Source: Paraburkholderia domus
Lineage (GTDB): Bacteria > Pseudomonadota > Gammaproteobacteria > Burkholderiales > Burkholderiaceae
Direction of reading: 5' to 3'
NCBI RefSeq assembly: GCF_905220705.1
Contig: NZ_CAJNAT010000015.1
Location: 105,322 to 169,321, forward strand
DNA length: 64,000 bases
Shown: positions 7,112 through 15,047 of the stretch, piece after piece
Layout of the letters: every line of letters starts with the position of its first letter
Numbering within the stretch: the stretch's first letter is position 1
Position numbers and translations under genes: made by a program
The notes under the pieces: generated by a model
The model's database searches: none
What the model was told of the DNA's origin: nothing
Seen by the model: only the letters and a program-made list of their open reading frames with translations

Positions 7112-8652
7112 GATCCGCTCCGAAGGGAGCCCGGCCGTATCGACATGGCATGATGAAAGATGTTGTTCGGATCGTACCGGCGCTTCACGTCTTGCAGAAA
7201 TGCATAGAGTCCGCTGTCCCCGTAATACAGTTGTGGCCAGAACGGGTACATGAGCATATCGGCGTCGGGGTAGTTGATATAGCAGCCCTCATAGCGCTCG
7301 CCCGGATAAGGTGTGCCGTCATAACGGTGATCCATGCCGGCGTGCGCAGAATAAACCGCGCGATACAGATCTCCAATCCAGCGCACATGCGCAGCGTCCT
7401 CTTCCGGCGTGCGCCAGTAGGTCTGGTATTGCAGCTTCATGATCGAGGCGCGCTGTGGAACAGCGGTCGTGCTGGCGAGTTCGGCGCGATTGATGGCGCC
7501 GCCGTACGAATCGACCTGAACCAGCGACTGGCTCAAATCGAGATCCGGCACGTTTCGCGTGAGGTGCGCGTACAGACGCGCGATCTCATGGTCCGTGAAG
7601 TTGTGCTTCATATAAGCGGACTTGTACTTGCCGCGCTGATTAGGCCCCGAACCATTCAGATCCTGCGTCGCGGTTAGCCAGTCATAGCGTGTCACGCTGT
7701 GCGATTGCGAGCACAGCAGTTGTCCGCCCGACCGGTGCGCCGGTCCGTAGCCGGGCGGCGCGGCCTTGATCGGCACCGGGCCGCACGCCCTGAAGCGGTC
7801 GAGGAAATCGTTCAGTAAGTTGAGATCGTGGCACGTACCGTCCGGGTTGCAAAACTGGCAGAGCAGCACGATCTGGCCGGCCGAACGATGGGTGAGTTTG
7901 AGTAACGAGAACAGGCCCCACGTGTCCGGATGGGTTCCGCGCGTTTCCCAATATTCGCCGTACGCACGCAACAAGGCGGTAAAGCGCGCCTCGCTCATGT
8001 CCGCCCAATCGAACGCGACACTGGCGATGGCAACTTCGGAAGGCGGGCGCGGCAATTGTGCAAACGCGTATTCGGTCAGCACGCCGAAGTTGCCGCCGCC
8101 GGCGCCCCGGCATGCCCGGAACAGATCCGGATCACGCTTTGCGTCGACGCTGCGCGGCAGGACTTTGCCGTGCGCATCGACGGTGACGATGACCACACCG
8201 GTCAACCAGTCGACGGTCAGTCCGTGCAGCCGCGACAGCAAACCGTAGCCGCCGCCGGAGATATGTCCGCCCACGCCGACCGAATAGCATGAGCCGCCGG
8301 GTAGCGTGACGCCGTGGCGCTTATACAGATCCAGGCAGCCGTTCCAGTTCTGCGTGCCCGCTGCGATGCGAAAACTTCCGTCTCGTCCGACCCTGGAGCC
8401 GCTCAGCAGGCTGAGATCGAGCAAGGTACCGCCGGGATTGTTCGAGACGAAGTCTTCGTAGCAATGGCCGCCGCTGCGGATCGTTGGCCGGGATCCCGCG
8501 TTGACACAGCGTTGCAGCGCAGTGGCAACGTCCTCCATGCTTTCGCACAGTTCGATGCGCGCGGCTGCCTGGGCTTCCGTCGCAGGCCAGCGCAGATTGA
8601 ATCCTTTCGTCAGGGTACGGTAGCGCAAATCATCACGTGTCACGCTGATCAT
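7108..8652 (-). CDS. FAD-binding oxidoreductase with BBE domain (bicovalent flavin)
   Basis: A 514-residue VAO/PCMH-fold oxidase. The FAD domain has RSGGH63CYED and GGSC122YSVGVGGH: His63 and Cys122 sit 59 residues apart, as in glucooligosaccharide oxidases and berberine-bridge enzymes where FAD is bound to both His and Cys. The C-terminal BBE domain is seen at YDPNNIFHHAMSIRP. I chose ATG 8652 because GAGGGAG lies 6 bases upstream; an in-frame TTG lies seven codons earlier. No signal peptide is evident, unlike its coupled partner lactonase. Likely role: oxidation of an alcohol or sugar hemiacetal by O2. Substrate unknown. Confidence 0.85.
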   Translation of the reverse strand: MISVTRDDLRYRTLTKGFNLRWPATEAQAAARIELCESMEDVATALQRCVNAGSRPTIRSGGHCYEDFVSNNPGGTLLDLSLLSGSRVGRDGSFRIAAGTQNWNGCLDLYKRHGVTLPGGSCYSVGVGGHISGGGYGLLSRLHGLTVDWLTGVVIVTVDAHGKVLPRSVDAKRDPDLFRACRGAGGGNFGVLTEYAFAQLPRPPSEVAIASVAFDWADMSEARFTALLRAYGEYWETRGTHPDTWGLFSLLKLTHRSAGQIVLLCQFCNPDGTCHDLNLLNDFLDRFRACGPVPIKAAPPGYGPAHRSGGQLLCSQSHSVTRYDWLTATQDLNGSGPNQRGKYKSAYMKHNFTDHEIARLYAHLTRNVPDLDLSQSLVQVDSYGGAINRAELASTTAVPQRASIMKLQYQTYWRTPEEDAAHVRWIGDLYRAVYSAHAGMDHRYDGTPYPGERYEGCYINYPDADMLMYPFWPQLYYGDSGLYAFLQDVKRRYDPNNIFHHAMSIRPGSLRSGS

Positions 8653-8911
8653 GAACACTCCCTCGTTTGACAATTGGTCCGACGGTAGTTTGGGGCGCTG
8701 TCCGCGTCAATTGCGCCTGATTGCCGCGGTGGGTGCCGGGAGTGGGCTTCCTGGCCACGCGACGATAGTGAATTGCGTCCCGCGAACCCGACCCGGAGAG
8801 GTACTATTCGGGCGTCAGTCGGCATCACGATCAGTCACTCCGGCGGGCAACGCCCCCCAAGACGCGACGTTTCACCGCGTCACTCCCGCAACACAGACCC
8901 CCATCTTCATC

Positions 8912-10036
8912 ATGACCAGCCCCGCGACCATTACCTGGCCCGAAGCCGACGGCCCCCGCACCGCGCGTTGGCGTTCCGAAGCCGCGGTGCCGCCGCCCAA
9001 GCGCGTTGTCGTCGCGGACGACCGCACGACTGCCGACTCGGCCTATCGCCTCGCCTGCGAAGGTACGGCCCTACTGTGGAACGGCGACTTTCAGAACGCC
9101 CGCCAACTTCTGCAGGCGGTGACGCGCCGGCTGGAACGCAAACCGCGCAAGCAGGGTGAAACGCCGCTCGACGCATTCAATCTGCATCGTCAGGCGCAGT
9201 CGCAACGTGCCCGCACGCTCGGCATGATCCTGATCCCGCTCGACGCCGCCTACGGCATCCCGCTGCGCCGCGCGCCGGAAGTGCAGCAGGCCTGCATCGA
9301 AACCTACGGACCGTCTACTGACGAACCCTCGGTCGTGTCGCTGCGCGAATTGCTCGGTCTGATCGGTGCGCACGAGTGGCGCAAGAAGGGTGTGGAGATT
9401 CCCGCGCTGGGCGATCGCATCCATCCGCACTACGGCGTGTTCTCGCCGGTGCGCGGCGAATATGTAGATCTTGTCGCTCGTACACCGTTACCGTCTTTGA
9501 ACAAGGCGTTCGATATCGGCACCGGCACCGGCGTGCTGGCCGCGCTGCTTGCCAAGCGCGGCGTCAAGAAAATCGTCGCGACCGACCAGGACCCGCGAGC
9601 GCTTGCCTGCGCGCGCGAAAACCTGACGCGTCTCGGCTACGATCAGCAAGTCGAGGTCGTGCAAGCCGATCTGTTTCCGGAGGGACGTGCGCCGCTGGTG
9701 GTCTGCAACCCGCCGTGGGTGCCGGCGCGACCCGCATCACCGATTGAATACGCGATCTACGATTCGGAAAGCCGCATGTTGCTCGGCTTCCTGAACGGCC
9801 TGGCGGAGCATTTGTCACCAGGCGGGGAAGGCTGGCTGATCATGTCGGACTTCTCAGAGCATCTCGGATTGCGCACGCGCGAATGGCTGCTTGCCGCCAT
9901 TGAAAAGGCCGGGCTGACCGTGGTCGGTCGCGAAGATATTCGTCCGCGGCACCCGAAGTCGACCGATGAAACCGATGCGCTGCACACGGCGCGCGTGGCT
10001 GAACTGACTTCGCTCTGGCGTCTGAAGGCGCGCTAG
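8912..10036 (+). CDS. Class I SAM-dependent methyltransferase
   Basis: A 374-residue protein with a Rossmann methyltransferase core in the middle: motif I AFDIGTGTGVLAAL and motif IV VVCNPPWVPA, the NPPY-like signature of amide or exocyclic-amine N-methyltransferases (HemK, RlmG/RsmC class). The N-terminal ~190 residues have no obvious catalytic motif and may be for substrate recognition. ATG 8912 (MTSPATITWPEAD) was chosen because the upstream in-frame extension looks like non-coding sequence. Substrate unknown; a protein or rRNA is most likely for this class. A hairpin follows the stop. Confidence 0.75.
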   Translation: MTSPATITWPEADGPRTARWRSEAAVPPPKRVVVADDRTTADSAYRLACEGTALLWNGDFQNARQLLQAVTRRLERKPRKQGETPLDAFNLHRQAQSQRARTLGMILIPLDAAYGIPLRRAPEVQQACIETYGPSTDEPSVVSLRELLGLIGAHEWRKKGVEIPALGDRIHPHYGVFSPVRGEYVDLVARTPLPSLNKAFDIGTGTGVLAALLAKRGVKKIVATDQDPRALACARENLTRLGYDQQVEVVQADLFPEGRAPLVVCNPPWVPARPASPIEYAIYDSESRMLLGFLNGLAEHLSPGGEGWLIMSDFSEHLGLRTREWLLAAIEKAGLTVVGREDIRPRHPKSTDETDALHTARVAELTSLWRLKAR

Positions 10037-10051
10037 GCGAGCATGCGACGA

Positions 10052-10073
10052 CGCGCCGCTGAAAAGCGGCGCG
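10052..10073. terminator. Hairpin between convergent genes
   Basis: CGCGCCGCT (10052-10060) and AGCGGCGCG (10065-10073) form a perfect 9-bp stem with a GAAA tetraloop, between the convergent methyltransferase and flavoprotein genes. No strong T-run, so termination strength is uncertain. Confidence 0.6.
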
Positions 10074-10075
10074 CG

Positions 10076-11347
10076 TCAGGTCAATGTGCCGCGTGCCTCG
10101 AGATACGCTAATGCGCCGCGTCCGGCTGTCAGCCCGCTGGCGAAGCAGGCAGTGAGCAGATAACCGCCGGTCGGCGCTTCCCAGTCGAGCATTTCACCCG
10201 CGCAGAACGCGCCGGAAAGACGCTCGATCATCAAATGTTTGTCGAGGGCTTCAAAGGGGACGCCGCCTGCGGTGCTGATCGCTTCCGCGATAGGCCGGGC
10301 GCGCGTGAGCCGCACCGGCAGAGCCTTGATTGCGTGCGCAAGACCATTCGCATCGGCGAAGGCTTCCTTCGACAGAATCTCATGCAGCAGGGCCAGTTTT
10401 ACGCCGCTAATGCCGATTCTGCCGTGCAGGTGAGTCGACATCGAGCGTGAGCCACGCGGTCGCGTGACTTCGGCCACGACACGCTCCAATGTCAAGCCTG
10501 GCGCCAGATCCAGCGCGATCGTGACGTCGCCGTCCGCCAGAATCCGCTCTCGGATCGCTGCCGACAGGGCGTAAATTAGACTCCCTTCGAGGCCCGTTTC
10601 GGTCAGAAGTATTTCACCTTGTCGATTGTGGACTTTATTGTCTACATCGGTGAGCGTGATGGCCACCGATTTCACCGGCTGGCCGGCGAAACGCTCGCGC
10701 AGATAGGGGCTCCAGTCCGCGTCGAAGCCGCAGTTAGCGGGCCGCAGCGGCGTCACCGGCACTTCGCGTGCGCTCAGCAGCGGCACCCAGGCGGCGTCCG
10801 ATCCGAGACGCGGCCAACTGGCGCCGCCGAGTGCGAACACCACGGCATCGCAGACCACGCGCTGCTCGCCGCCGGGTGTTTCGAAGCGCAAGGTGTGCGC
10901 AGCTGTGTTGCCGCCATCGTTGTCCCAACCCGTCCACTTGTGGCGCATGTGAAAGCGCACGCCGGTTTCTCTCAATCGATGCAACCACGCACGCAACATA
11001 GGCGCCGCTTTCATATCGGTAGGAAAAACCCGCCCCGAACTGCCGACGAAAGTTTCGACGCCGAGCCCGTGCAACCAGGCCCGCAAGGCGTCGGGACCGA
11101 ACGTGTCGAGTAGCGGCGCAATCTGGTTGCGGCGCGCACCGTAGCGGTCAAGGAACGGCTGGAGCGGTTCCGAATGCGTGATGTTCATGCCGCCTTTGCC
11201 CGCCATCAGGAATTTGCGGCCAACTGACGGCATCGCGTCGTAGACGTCGACTTGCAAGCCGTGCTGAGCGAGCGCCTCGGCGGCCATCAAGCCGGCGGGG
11301 CCGCCGCCGATCACGGCGACGCGGGCGGAATCGAAGGAGGATGACAT
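10076..11347 (-). CDS. HI0933/BaiN-type flavoprotein (NAD(P)/FAD-dependent oxidoreductase)
   Basis: A 423-residue flavoprotein with an N-terminal dinucleotide fold (VAVIGGGPAGLMAAEAL), the GRKFLMAGKGGMNITHSE signature typical of the HI0933/YhiN family, and a C-terminal GEMLDWEAPTGGYLLTACFASG that closes the FAD site. It resembles the TIGR03862 branch (GLEGSLIYALSA). The physiological substrate of this family is mostly unknown. Start at 11347 is chosen because the conserved GxGxxG fold begins there; the open frame extends 73 codons upstream without conservation. Codons for residues DVDNKVHNRQGE (about 10612-10645) form an AT-rich patch that matches the dispersed repeat. Confidence 0.85.
   Translation of the reverse strand: MSSSFDSARVAVIGGGPAGLMAAEALAQHGLQVDVYDAMPSVGRKFLMAGKGGMNITHSEPLQPFLDRYGARRNQIAPLLDTFGPDALRAWLHGLGVETFVGSSGRVFPTDMKAAPMLRAWLHRLRETGVRFHMRHKWTGWDNDGGNTAAHTLRFETPGGEQRVVCDAVVFALGGASWPRLGSDAAWVPLLSAREVPVTPLRPANCGFDADWSPYLRERFAGQPVKSVAITLTDVDNKVHNRQGEILLTETGLEGSLIYALSAAIRERILADGDVTIALDLAPGLTLERVVAEVTRPRGSRSMSTHLHGRIGISGVKLALLHEILSKEAFADANGLAHAIKALPVRLTRARPIAEAISTAGGVPFEALDKHLMIERLSGAFCAGEMLDWEAPTGGYLLTACFASGLTAGRGALAYLEARGTLT
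10612..10645. repeat. Short dispersed hairpin repeat, copy 2 (inside a coding region)
   Basis: 29 of 34 bases match copy 1 at 5796. CGA-T-TGTGGAC pairs with GTCTACA-TCG across a TTTATT loop, giving about ten pairs including one G-T. It lies in frame within the flavoprotein gene and encodes roughly VDNKVHNRQGE. Confidence 0.55.
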
Positions 11348-11722
11348 GCGGTCCTGCTGATGAGCGGAGGGGCGGCGCGTTGGCCTGATCGGACAATCGG
11401 GCGGCGCGAAGGGCGCTATTTTCACACCGTGGGCAGCGCAGGGCAAACGGACGGCAGCATGCAGGATCAGTCGGCTGAAAAACGCTGGGTTCGGGCGCTT
11501 TCGTATCCGCTGAGTTTGTGCGCGCGTCTTTGCAATCCCCACGCGCGAACTATACTTTTCAAACACCTTCCATCGGGCGCAGTCCGCGTCTTCCCCGCGT
11601 CAAACTAACCCACCGCTCTCGTGCCGTTCGACGTGGCCAACGCCGCCACGTCGCGGCTGGCGACGTGGTTTGCGCGCCTGCGGTTCGTTTGGATGTTTCG
11701 ACGTTTGTTCAAGGAGACTGCC
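11348..11722. other. Divergent intergenic region, flavoprotein / DUF1059
   Basis: 375 bases between divergent starts. A possible plus-strand promoter is TTTGCA (11529-11534), 16 bases, TATACT (11551-11556), ahead of the DUF1059 gene. I see no gene, RNA or strong repeat in the rest. Confidence 0.4.
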
Positions 11723-11932
11723 ATGACTCGCAAATACATTGATTGCCGCGAGTTCCCGAGCGAAATGAATTGCACCGTTGCCCTATCCGCCGACAGCGAG
11801 AGCGAATTGCTCGACGCGGCCGTGCAGCATGCCGTCACGGTGCACAAACATACGGACTCGCCGGAACTGCGTTCCCAGCTCAAGACGTTGTTTCATGAAG
11901 GCACGCCGCCGGTCGAAGCCCCCCGCGCATGA
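11723..11932 (+). CDS. Small DUF1059-type protein
   Basis: A 69-residue protein (starts MTRKYIDCREFPSE) of the DUF1059 type: short, with one conserved Cys in the YIDCREFP motif and a helical half with AAVQHAVTVHKH. Family members are small cytoplasmic proteins of unknown function. The start is supported by AAGGAG 8 bases upstream; the longer open frame from 11621 has no family support. Confidence 0.75.
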   Translation: MTRKYIDCREFPSEMNCTVALSADSESELLDAAVQHAVTVHKHTDSPELRSQLKTLFHEGTPPVEAPRA

Positions 11933-12021
11933 TTTGCCGTTTTTCTTTGAGCTCAGATATCGCCTGACCAGTTCGTGCGGCGGCGAACCGCGCGCGCTGG
12001 TCGCGGCGTTGTCTTCGCGTT

Positions 12022-12342
12022 CTAGCCTGGGTAAGCCTCGTCCACCTTCAACCCGGCCAGCTTGAAAATGACCCGCAGTGTTTGCGGTTTGATGTCGCGG
12101 CGCGATGCGAGCGTCGTCATGACGAAGTCGAGCACTTTCGCGTACTTGAGCATCGTCAGGCACGTTTCCATGTCGACACTGCCATCGCGCATGACCTCGG
12201 CCAGCCGCAGCATTTCGGTGGAAATGTCGCGTGCCATCTCGAGTTCGAGCTGCTGCTTTTCCGACCACGCAGGGGTGGCGGTGAGCCTGGCCAGCATTTC
12301 CTGAAATTTCTGTTCGACGTTTCCGTTGGGTACCGTGTCCAT
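12022..12342 (-). CDS. Hypothetical protein, helical
   Basis: A 106-residue protein that I do not recognise. It is rich in Leu, Met and charged residues, lacks a signal peptide or membrane segment, and looks all-helical (for example EKQQLELEMARDISTEMLRLAEVM). AGAGG lies upstream of the ATG. It is divergent from the methyltransferase gene at 12712 and convergent with the DUF1059 gene. Its codon use matches its neighbours, which supports a real gene. Confidence 0.65.
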   Translation of the reverse strand: MDTVPNGNVEQKFQEMLARLTATPAWSEKQQLELEMARDISTEMLRLAEVMRDGSVDMETCLTMLKYAKVLDFVMTTLASRRDIKPQTLRVIFKLAGLKVDEAYPG

Positions 12343-12711
12343 TGCTGCCTCTTCTATTATCCAGGCGCGCGTCCGTTTGAGATCGCGGCGCGCTGCTGGT
12401 TACGTAACGTTCGGCCCGTGTTCCGGGACCGTCCTCCCCACATGCATTCGGTTCGCGTGCTCGATGACACGGCCGGCAGCCTGTTGTTATGCGCAACACG
12501 GCTTACGCCATTGAGTGAGCCGGCCCGCAAGATACTTTCAAGCCACGTCGGAAACGACCCGCGCACTGCTTTTTGAGCAGGAAGTGTTCCAGGTTTATGG
12601 CGTTTCTCGCAGGGTCGACGCGACTCCTTAGGTGAGCGGGCTGCGCTTTGGGTAAACTGGCAGCAACTTTTCCTTTTTTCCGTCATCTGTCGCACGTTCG
12701 CGTTGCAATCG
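12343..12711. other. Divergent intergenic region without recognised features
   Basis: About 369 bases between the divergent hypothetical gene and the methyltransferase. Several short open frames occur here on both strands but none has a ribosome site with domain resemblance. I see no clear promoter, hairpin or RNA. Confidence 0.4.
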
Positions 12712-13569
12712 ATGGCGGTCCCCACGATGTCCAGCAAAACCCACGAAATCCGCCCGAATCAGTCCGTCGAGCTGTTGAAGGAGCTTCATATCCTGACGCG
12801 CGACGGCAAGATGAATCAGGACAGCCGCCGCAAGCTGAAGCAGGTCTACCACCTGTTCCAGTTCATCGAGCCGCTGCTGAAAGACCTCAAGGAGCAGCAG
12901 GGCGCGGTGACGCTCGTCGACCACGGCGCGGGCAAGTCATACCTAGGTTTTATCCTGTACGACCTTTTCTTCAAGGAGTTTCAGGACGCGGCTGGTGGTG
13001 CGTCGCACATATACGGCATCGAGACACGCGAGGATCTGGTGACGAAATCCGAGGAGCTGGCCAACCGGCTGGGCTTCAAGGGGATGTCGTTTTTGAACTT
13101 GTCGGTGGCGGAGTCGATTACCTCGGAGCGTTTGCCGGCGCAGATTGATATCGTGACGGCGCTGCACGCGTGCAATACCGCGACTGACGACGCGCTCCGG
13201 TTTGCTCTGGAGAAGCATGCGAAGTACATCGTGGTCGTGCCGTGTTGCCAGGCTGAGGTGGCGGGGGTTTTACGGCAGAACAAGGGTAAATCGCTCGGGA
13301 ATGCCCTGACCGAGATCTGGCGGCATCCGCTGCATACGCGGGAATTCGGAAGCCAGATTACTAACGTGCTGCGCTGCTTGCAGCTGGAAGCACATGGATA
13401 TCAGGTGAGTGTGACCGAGCTGGTCGGGTGGGAGCATTCCATGAAGAATGAACTGATTATTGCCCAGTTCAAGGATTTGCCGAGGCGGCGGCCGACTGAG
13501 CGGCTTAATGAAGTGATGGAGACGCTCGGCATCGAGGAGCTGAAAGAAAGGTTTTTCGTCTCAGCCTGA
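12712..13569 (+). CDS. SAM-dependent methyltransferase (GSTCD-like domain)
   Basis: A 285-residue protein with a class I methyltransferase fold. Motif I is LVDHGAGKSYLGFILYDLF at about residue 64, followed by YGIETREDL (acidic loop) and DIVTALHACNTATDDALRFAL, which matches the methyltransferase domain found in GSTCD-like proteins (THUMP-free, probably acting on RNA). A CC pair in VVVPCCQAEV is conserved in this class. Start choice is uncertain: ATG 12712, TTG 12703 or ATG 12727 are all in frame, and none has a strong ribosome site. Substrate unknown. Confidence 0.72.
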   Translation: MAVPTMSSKTHEIRPNQSVELLKELHILTRDGKMNQDSRRKLKQVYHLFQFIEPLLKDLKEQQGAVTLVDHGAGKSYLGFILYDLFFKEFQDAAGGASHIYGIETREDLVTKSEELANRLGFKGMSFLNLSVAESITSERLPAQIDIVTALHACNTATDDALRFALEKHAKYIVVVPCCQAEVAGVLRQNKGKSLGNALTEIWRHPLHTREFGSQITNVLRCLQLEAHGYQVSVTELVGWEHSMKNELIIAQFKDLPRRRPTERLNEVMETLGIEELKERFFVSA

Positions 13570-13610
13570 TCTGTCCTGCGGCGGTGGCTCTTTCATAGCC
13601 ACCGCGCGAA

Positions 13611-14165
13611 CTACATCTTCATCAGATCATTCCAGCCTTTAAGACCAATTCGCCGAAGAGTCTCCTGATTTCGCTCATAAATATCTTCCGCGTCCGGAAA
13701 AGCCTGAACTGCCCGTTCAATACTATTCTCACGAAGCAGATGCAAAATAGGATAAGGCGCCCGATTAGTATAATTCTCGATATCGTCGGGCTCACTCTCT
13801 TCAAACTGATAATGAGGGTGAAAGCTGGCAATCTGAATAATGCCTTCCAGCCGAAGTTGCTTGATCATCCTCTCGGCAAAAAACAGGCAATCGTTATAAT
13901 CGAGAAAATCACCCAGCGCGTACGGTAAAACCAGAAGCGTGGTATCCACCACTTCAGGATTCGCCGCGACCAGTGCCTGAATCTCGGTTTCGAGATCGGT
14001 TAAAACCCCTTCCATATCCACAGCGTCGCTAACGGCATAGCGAATCTGCTCTTTCACGTGCACGGCCTTGGCAAAGGGGCACAAATTGAGCCCAATTACG
14101 GCCGCTGTCAGCCAATGACGAGTGGCGGCGATAACAGCATCATGAGATTCGGCAGGCAACGACAT
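13611..14165 (-). CDS. DUF1415 family protein
   Basis: A 184-residue protein with the DUF1415 features: TRHWLTAAVIGLNLCPFAKAVH near the N-terminus and SFHPHYQFEESEPDDIENYTNRAPYPILHLLRE near the C-terminus. The conserved Cys and HPxYQF motifs suggest a metal or redox site, but function is unknown. ATG 14165 starts the conserved part; an in-frame extension overlaps the tetR-like gene and was dropped. The 3' half has only about 45% GC against ~62% around it, with codons unlike the neighbours. Confidence 0.8.
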   Translation of the reverse strand: MSLPAESHDAVIAATRHWLTAAVIGLNLCPFAKAVHVKEQIRYAVSDAVDMEGVLTDLETEIQALVAANPEVVDTTLLVLPYALGDFLDYNDCLFFAERMIKQLRLEGIIQIASFHPHYQFEESEPDDIENYTNRAPYPILHLLRENSIERAVQAFPDAEDIYERNQETLRRIGLKGWNDLMKM

Positions 14166-14250
14166 GGCAAGCAGCGAAAGGGGAAAGTGCCATTCTAACG
14201 GTGCGGAACGGCACCGATCCGCGCCCTGCCGCAAGAAGGCGTCAAAAAGC

Positions 14251-14892
14251 TCAGCCCGCTGGCGTCGCGCCGCACGCGGCGGCAATCAACTGCGCCGCCA
14301 ACTTGGGTGCGGCAAGAATCGGCCCGCAGCCTGGGCCGTAGGTCTGGCTGGCCGCGTACACGCCTTCGATCATCAAACCCAGCCCATTGGCCAACGTCAC
14401 CGGATCATCGGCGCCTGCCGCGGTCGTCAGTTCCAGAAGCCGCGCCATCAACCGTTCCTTGTTGCGAAACACGAATTGCCGCGCGGGATGCGTCGCGTCA
14501 GGAAACTCCACCGACACATTCACGAAAGGACAGCCACGGTAGTCATCGATCGATGCACGCACCGCCAGGTCGTCGAAATATTGCTGAAGCTGCTTTGCCG
14601 GCTCGCCTGGATGCTTCGCAAAGCTCTTTTCCACGTAGCCGAAGAACTGCTTGTCCTTCTGCTCCAGATAGGCCATGACCAATTCGTCCTTCGACGAAAA
14701 CTGGCGGTACAAGCTCATCTTGTTCACGCCCGCACGCTCCACCACCGCGTCGACGCCAACCGCCCGCACACCCTCGCGGTAGAACAGTTCGTCCGCGGCG
14801 CGCAGCAGATGCTGCTGCGCCTGCGGGCCGGCTGTCTGCGCACCGCGTGCTCGCCTTGCTTCGGCCGGCTTGAGTGCCTTACTGTCGGACAT
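14251..14892 (-). CDS. TetR family transcriptional regulator
   Basis: A 213-residue repressor. The N-terminal helix-turn-helix reads VGVDAVVERAGVNKMSLYRQF (residues 45-65), the classic TetR signature, after an Ala/Arg-rich extension. The rest is the ligand and dimerisation domain; DDYRGCPFVNVSVEF is typical of the branch that includes regulators of efflux and reductase genes. AGGTGG precedes the ATG. It is divergent from an MFS transporter, and a palindrome (14928-14943) lies within both predicted promoters, so it probably represses itself and the transporter. Confidence 0.9.
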   Translation of the reverse strand: MSDSKALKPAEARRARGAQTAGPQAQQHLLRAADELFYREGVRAVGVDAVVERAGVNKMSLYRQFSSKDELVMAYLEQKDKQFFGYVEKSFAKHPGEPAKQLQQYFDDLAVRASIDDYRGCPFVNVSVEFPDATHPARQFVFRNKERLMARLLELTTAAGADDPVTLANGLGLMIEGVYAASQTYGPGCGPILAAPKLAAQLIAAACGATPAG

Positions 14893-14920
14893 GGAGTGCC
14901 ACCTAGATTGAATTGACGCC

Positions 14921-14954
14921 TTGACATGTTACCGAGCAGTAACTAGTATCGCAA
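14921..14954. promoter_or_regulatory. Overlapping divergent promoters with TetR-type operator
   Basis: Plus strand: TTGACA (14921-14926), 17 bases, TAGTAT (14944-14949) for the MFS gene. Minus strand: TTGCGA (14954-14949), 17 bases, TAACAT (14931-14926) for the regulator. The inverted repeat GTTAC-N6-GTAAC (14928-14943) fills the spacer of both, as expected for a repressor that blocks both promoters. Confidence 0.75.
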
Positions 14955-14960
14955 CACCTA

Positions 14961-14980
14961 TTGTGACTGATCTGTCACAA
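14961..14980. promoter_or_regulatory. Second palindrome in the tetR-MFS intergenic region
   Basis: TTGTGAC-N6-GTCACAA is a perfect 7-base inverted repeat just downstream of the predicted MFS transcription start. It resembles a CRP/FNR-like site but the half-sites TGTGA and TCACA are 8, not 6, bases apart. Regulator unknown. Confidence 0.5.
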
Positions 14981-15047
14981 GTCCTTTACCGAAGTCGTAA
15001 CAATACGAGCGATGCGGCGTGCGGGGCAGGCGTCGATTGGAGAACCG

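Noticed and set aside
14961..14980. Canonical CRP site
   Set aside because: Half-sites TGTGA and TCACA are separated by 8 bases, not 6; recorded only as an unidentified palindrome.
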